Part shown: positions 8,187 to 10,273 of the stretch, in pieces
Layout: every line of letters starts with the position of its first letter
How positions within the stretch are numbered: position 1 is the stretch's first letter
DNA from: Gonium pectorale
Taxonomy: Eukaryota > Chlorophyta > Chlorophyceae > Chlamydomonadales > Volvocaceae
DNA length: 10,273 bases
Assembly: GCA_001584585.1 (NCBI GenBank)
Contig: LSYV01000105.1
Location: forward strand, 78,360 to 88,632
Reading direction: 5' to 3'
Program-made: the position numbers and the translations under genes
The notes under the pieces: model-generated
Databases searched by the model: none
The model's input: the letters and a program-made list of their open reading frames with translations, nothing else
What the model was told of the DNA's origin: nothing

Positions 8187-8786
8187 GTGTGCGTGTGTAT
8201 GGAGGGGGGGATGGAGCGTGCCCGTGAAATGTGCGTTCGATTGCTCCTGGAAGCGGCAATCGCTGTCGGGCGGGCTGGGCTGGGCTTTCACTGCCCGATG
8301 CGTTCGCTGTTGCGCGGTTGAGGCTGCTGAGCGGGCCTGGCTGGGCTTTGGCTGCCTGGTTCGTGAGGTGCGGTGCGCGGTGGGGGACAGGCGCGCTCCG
8401 GGGAGCCAACTTGTTTTCGCACTGAACTGGTCGCGAGTGCGCAGCACCGACGGCGGACGGCATCGCTCAACGTTCGGATCACTTAATGGAGTGGGACGGA
8501 CGAAAGTGCCTTCGTTTCATTGCGTTACAAGTGTACGGTACGTGGGATTATGGCCCACAAACGTACTTGGGAGCACGGGCACGGGCGGCCTGCAACGGCC
8601 CGCACACGGCGTGTGCGGTATCTGCCGCCAAGGCCATGTGACCCCGAGGGGGCGGCTTTCCCGTCAGCAGTACAGTTACAGTTAGTCTGTTGGTGCGGTT
8701 GTCCTACCGGGCGTCAGCAACGGACCCCGATGCCCCCTTGCAGCATTGGCGGGTGGGCGGCCATCCGCCCGTCCCATGGTTTCTTT

Positions 8787-8808
8787 CGACGCGTCTTCTC
8801 ACGCGTCG
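8787..8808. other. Perfect 8-bp inverted repeat (hairpin)
   Basis: CGACGCGT and ACGCGTCG pair exactly around the 6-nt loop CTTCTC. Each arm contains ACGCGT, itself a palindrome. It lies in non-coding sequence right of the EEF2KMT gene. No U-tract follows and no function is apparent. Confidence 0.6.
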
Positions 8809-9165
8809 CGTACGGGTACGTTGGCGGTCAGACGGGCTATCTCTCAACCCTGAGAAAATGATCGTTTATGGTATCCGGCTCTTCGCCCGGCCGAACGAAT
8901 CGCCTCGGCGAAAGACAGCCAGGCGGTTGGGGGTGTACGGTCAGCGGCGCGTGCGTGTCTGGTGGCCCGCGGTGCCTATGGGGTGGTGAGTATGCTGTGG
9001 TTCTGCAGCCTGCGCTGCGGCGCGCGCGCTCGAAGCGGCTTTGGTAGGTGAGGGAAGGCTTATGTTGCCCAACTGGCGATGCGGGTCTAGGGGACCTTGT
9101 TGCCGCTTGCCGGCGCAGCCCCCGCACAGCCGGCGTGGGGAACGTTCGCCTCAAAGCGGCCGCCG

Positions 9166-9177
9166 CCCCCCCCCCCC
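9166..9177. repeat. Homopolymer run, 12 C
   Basis: Twelve consecutive C residues immediately before GCAGAAG. As a C-tract ending in GCAG it could also act as a splice acceptor, but no exon is supported on either side. Confidence 0.85.
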
Positions 9178-9341
9178 GCAGAAGAGGCCACTGCAAAACC
9201 CAAACTACCCAATGTTTGGTGCAGGTTGTGCGCTGCCAAGTTTGTGGTTATTCTTTTTCAGCAGGTTGGTGATGTGTGCCAGACAAGGCTCAGCCACGGC
9301 GCGCCCTGCCGCATTGGCAGCGGCTGCGTGCTCTGCGCGCG

Positions 9342-9379
9342 GGCTTGCTCCCTCTTCCTCTGCAGAATTCTCTTTATTC
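9342..9379 (+). repeat. Diverged 38-bp direct repeat, copy 1
   Basis: It pairs with 9666-9703: 33 of 38 positions match with no gap, and CTCTGCAGA and TTCTCTTT are shared. It is pyrimidine-rich with an internal TGCAG, so it could be either a small duplicated element or a splice acceptor context. Confidence 0.65.
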
Positions 9380-9665
9380 CTGCGGTGCTGCCGCTACCAG
9401 GCAGCACATGGCTGGGCCAGCCCGTGTTTGGTTCTGTGTGTTTTGGGTGGAAGGGAGGGGCCGATCGACGGTCGTGGTGCGGAATCACCGGTGGCCATGA
9501 CGACAACACCACCGCAGCTCAACCTTGAAACCTTGCAGTACACCAGGTGAAGTCCGACAAACCGGGTAAGATGGTAAGCCGGTCTTTGGGGGGCGGAACG
9601 AACGTCACATGTCTTGCTCTGTACCCGCCCGCCCTAGCTGGAAACGTCGCGTGTATGAACGTAGA

Positions 9666-9703
9666 GGCAGGCTCCCTCTTTCTCTGCAGATTTCTCTTTT
9701 TTC
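9666..9703 (+). repeat. Diverged 38-bp direct repeat, copy 2
   Basis: Second copy of the unit at 9342-9379, 324 bp downstream in the same orientation. Flanking bases beyond the 38 do not align convincingly by eye. Confidence 0.65.
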
Positions 9704-10273
9704 ACCACCCTCTGGCGCAGCTGGCGGTATGCTGTGTCCGCCGGAAGTTCGCTTGCCGGGCTTTTCCTGCGTGGAATCCCTTGCGCACTGAAGCGGCAAT
9801 GCCTTGTTCGAGTCAGCGGGCTGTGCTGCCTTCTTACTTGCGCGAACGCGGTTCTCCGGTCACTCTTGATTGGGCGAAGTGCCTTGCAAAACCTGAGGCT
9901 CCCACCAAACCCATAAGCTTATGCCTTTTTATAATTGCAGAATATCAGGCATTTACCTTCGAAGACTGCACCGGCGGGGACACGGACCAACCGCTACCCG
10001 TCATCAGCCGCCCACGACGTCGGTGCCCTAGGTGTACGTCCATAGACTGAAGACCATCGTTTTTTTTGCCTGAACTCGGTAAACAGCTACCCTCCCGGAC
10101 CCCGAGCAAACACGCTGTTCAGCGTCAGCTACTTGAATTCAAAATAAGAGGCAACACTTAGAACTCTCATGGATGCTGCAGGATACTGGTAAGCAGTACG
10201 TTCGTCTCCGGCCTCGGGGGCTGACCTGAGCTCGGACCTCCACAGAGGTATACACAGCCCAGGTCTATGTGCA

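Larger units (their letters stand above)
8187..10273. other. About 2 kb with no supported gene
   Basis: I see no gene here that I can defend. Composition is more mixed than in the exons on the left, with T-rich and A-rich patches. The longest open frames are 7945-8685 + (an out-of-frame overlap of EEF2KMT exon 6), 9041-9550 + and 9547-10050 +. None shows a domain, G/C-ending codon bias, or a splice set I can close. Several pyrimidine-rich TGCAG or TTGCAG acceptor-like sites occur (9365, 9689, 9943). Two weak candidate first exons are 9497-9546 and 10169-10188. A T8 run lies near 10060. The stretch may be intergenic DNA plus the 5' part of a gene continuing past the right edge. Confidence 0.5.

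Noticed and set aside
7945..8685. 246-codon open frame on the + strand running past the EEF2KMT stop
   Set aside because: It starts in a shifted frame inside exon 6, is Arg/Gly/Cys/Trp-rich, lacks any recognisable motif and contains the likely poly(A) site of EEF2KMT.
9547..10050. 167-codon open frame on the + strand
   Set aside because: It lacks an ATG at its start, uses A/T-ending codons unlike the supported exons, spans two acceptor-like sites, and shows no domain I recognise.
1..10273. CRISPR array, insertion sequence, tRNA, rRNA or prokaryotic operon
   Set aside because: No regularly spaced repeats, no transposase-like frame, no cloverleaf or rRNA-like stretch was seen, and the recognised genes are spliced eukaryotic genes.

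Overview
The window looks like nuclear DNA of a green alga of the Chlamydomonas/Volvox group (Chlorophyta, Chlamydomonadales). The evidence is the very high GC of the exons, genes cut by many 100-740 nt introns with GTGAGT/GTGCG-type donors and CGCAG/TGCAG acceptors, Ala/Gly/Ser/Pro low-complexity stretches inside conserved proteins, GC-poorer flanks, and TGTAA motifs at plausible polyadenylation sites. No feature suggests a prokaryote: there are no Shine-Dalgarno sites, no operon spacing, and no long ORFs with family-level content. Most long open frames are chance openings in GC-rich DNA.

Layout. (1) 284-856, + strand: the last exons of a gene that begins left of the window; its product is not recognised. 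(2) 857-2329: about 1.5 kb without a supported gene, probably a long 3' UTR plus intergenic DNA, with several simple repeats. (3) 2795-4272, - strand: a three-exon gene whose body reads as mitochondrial small-subunit ribosomal protein mS33 (MRPS33/Rsm27 family). (4) 4273-4474: a short, AT-richer interval between two divergent genes, so a candidate shared promoter. (5) 4475-8050, + strand: a six-exon gene for a FAM86/EEF2KMT-type lysine methyltransferase (eEF2-Lys methyltransferase, yeast Efm3 class). All splice phases agree and the model gives 465 residues. A TGTAA motif lies 132 nt past its stop. (6) 8187-10273: about 2 kb with no gene I can support. It holds a diverged 38-bp direct repeat, hairpins and two weak candidate first exons.

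The two recognised genes both serve translation, one in the mitoribosome and one by modifying cytosolic elongation factor 2. Their head-to-head arrangement allows co-regulation, but nothing in the sequence proves it. I found no sign of a new defence, mobile or biosynthetic system. The most useful points are the two reconstructed gene models, their doubtful boundaries (mS33 N-terminus; EEF2KMT exon 1/linker), a duplicated donor site, a strong G-quadruplex motif in the mS33 intron, and a GTACGG hexamer that recurs only outside the called exons.
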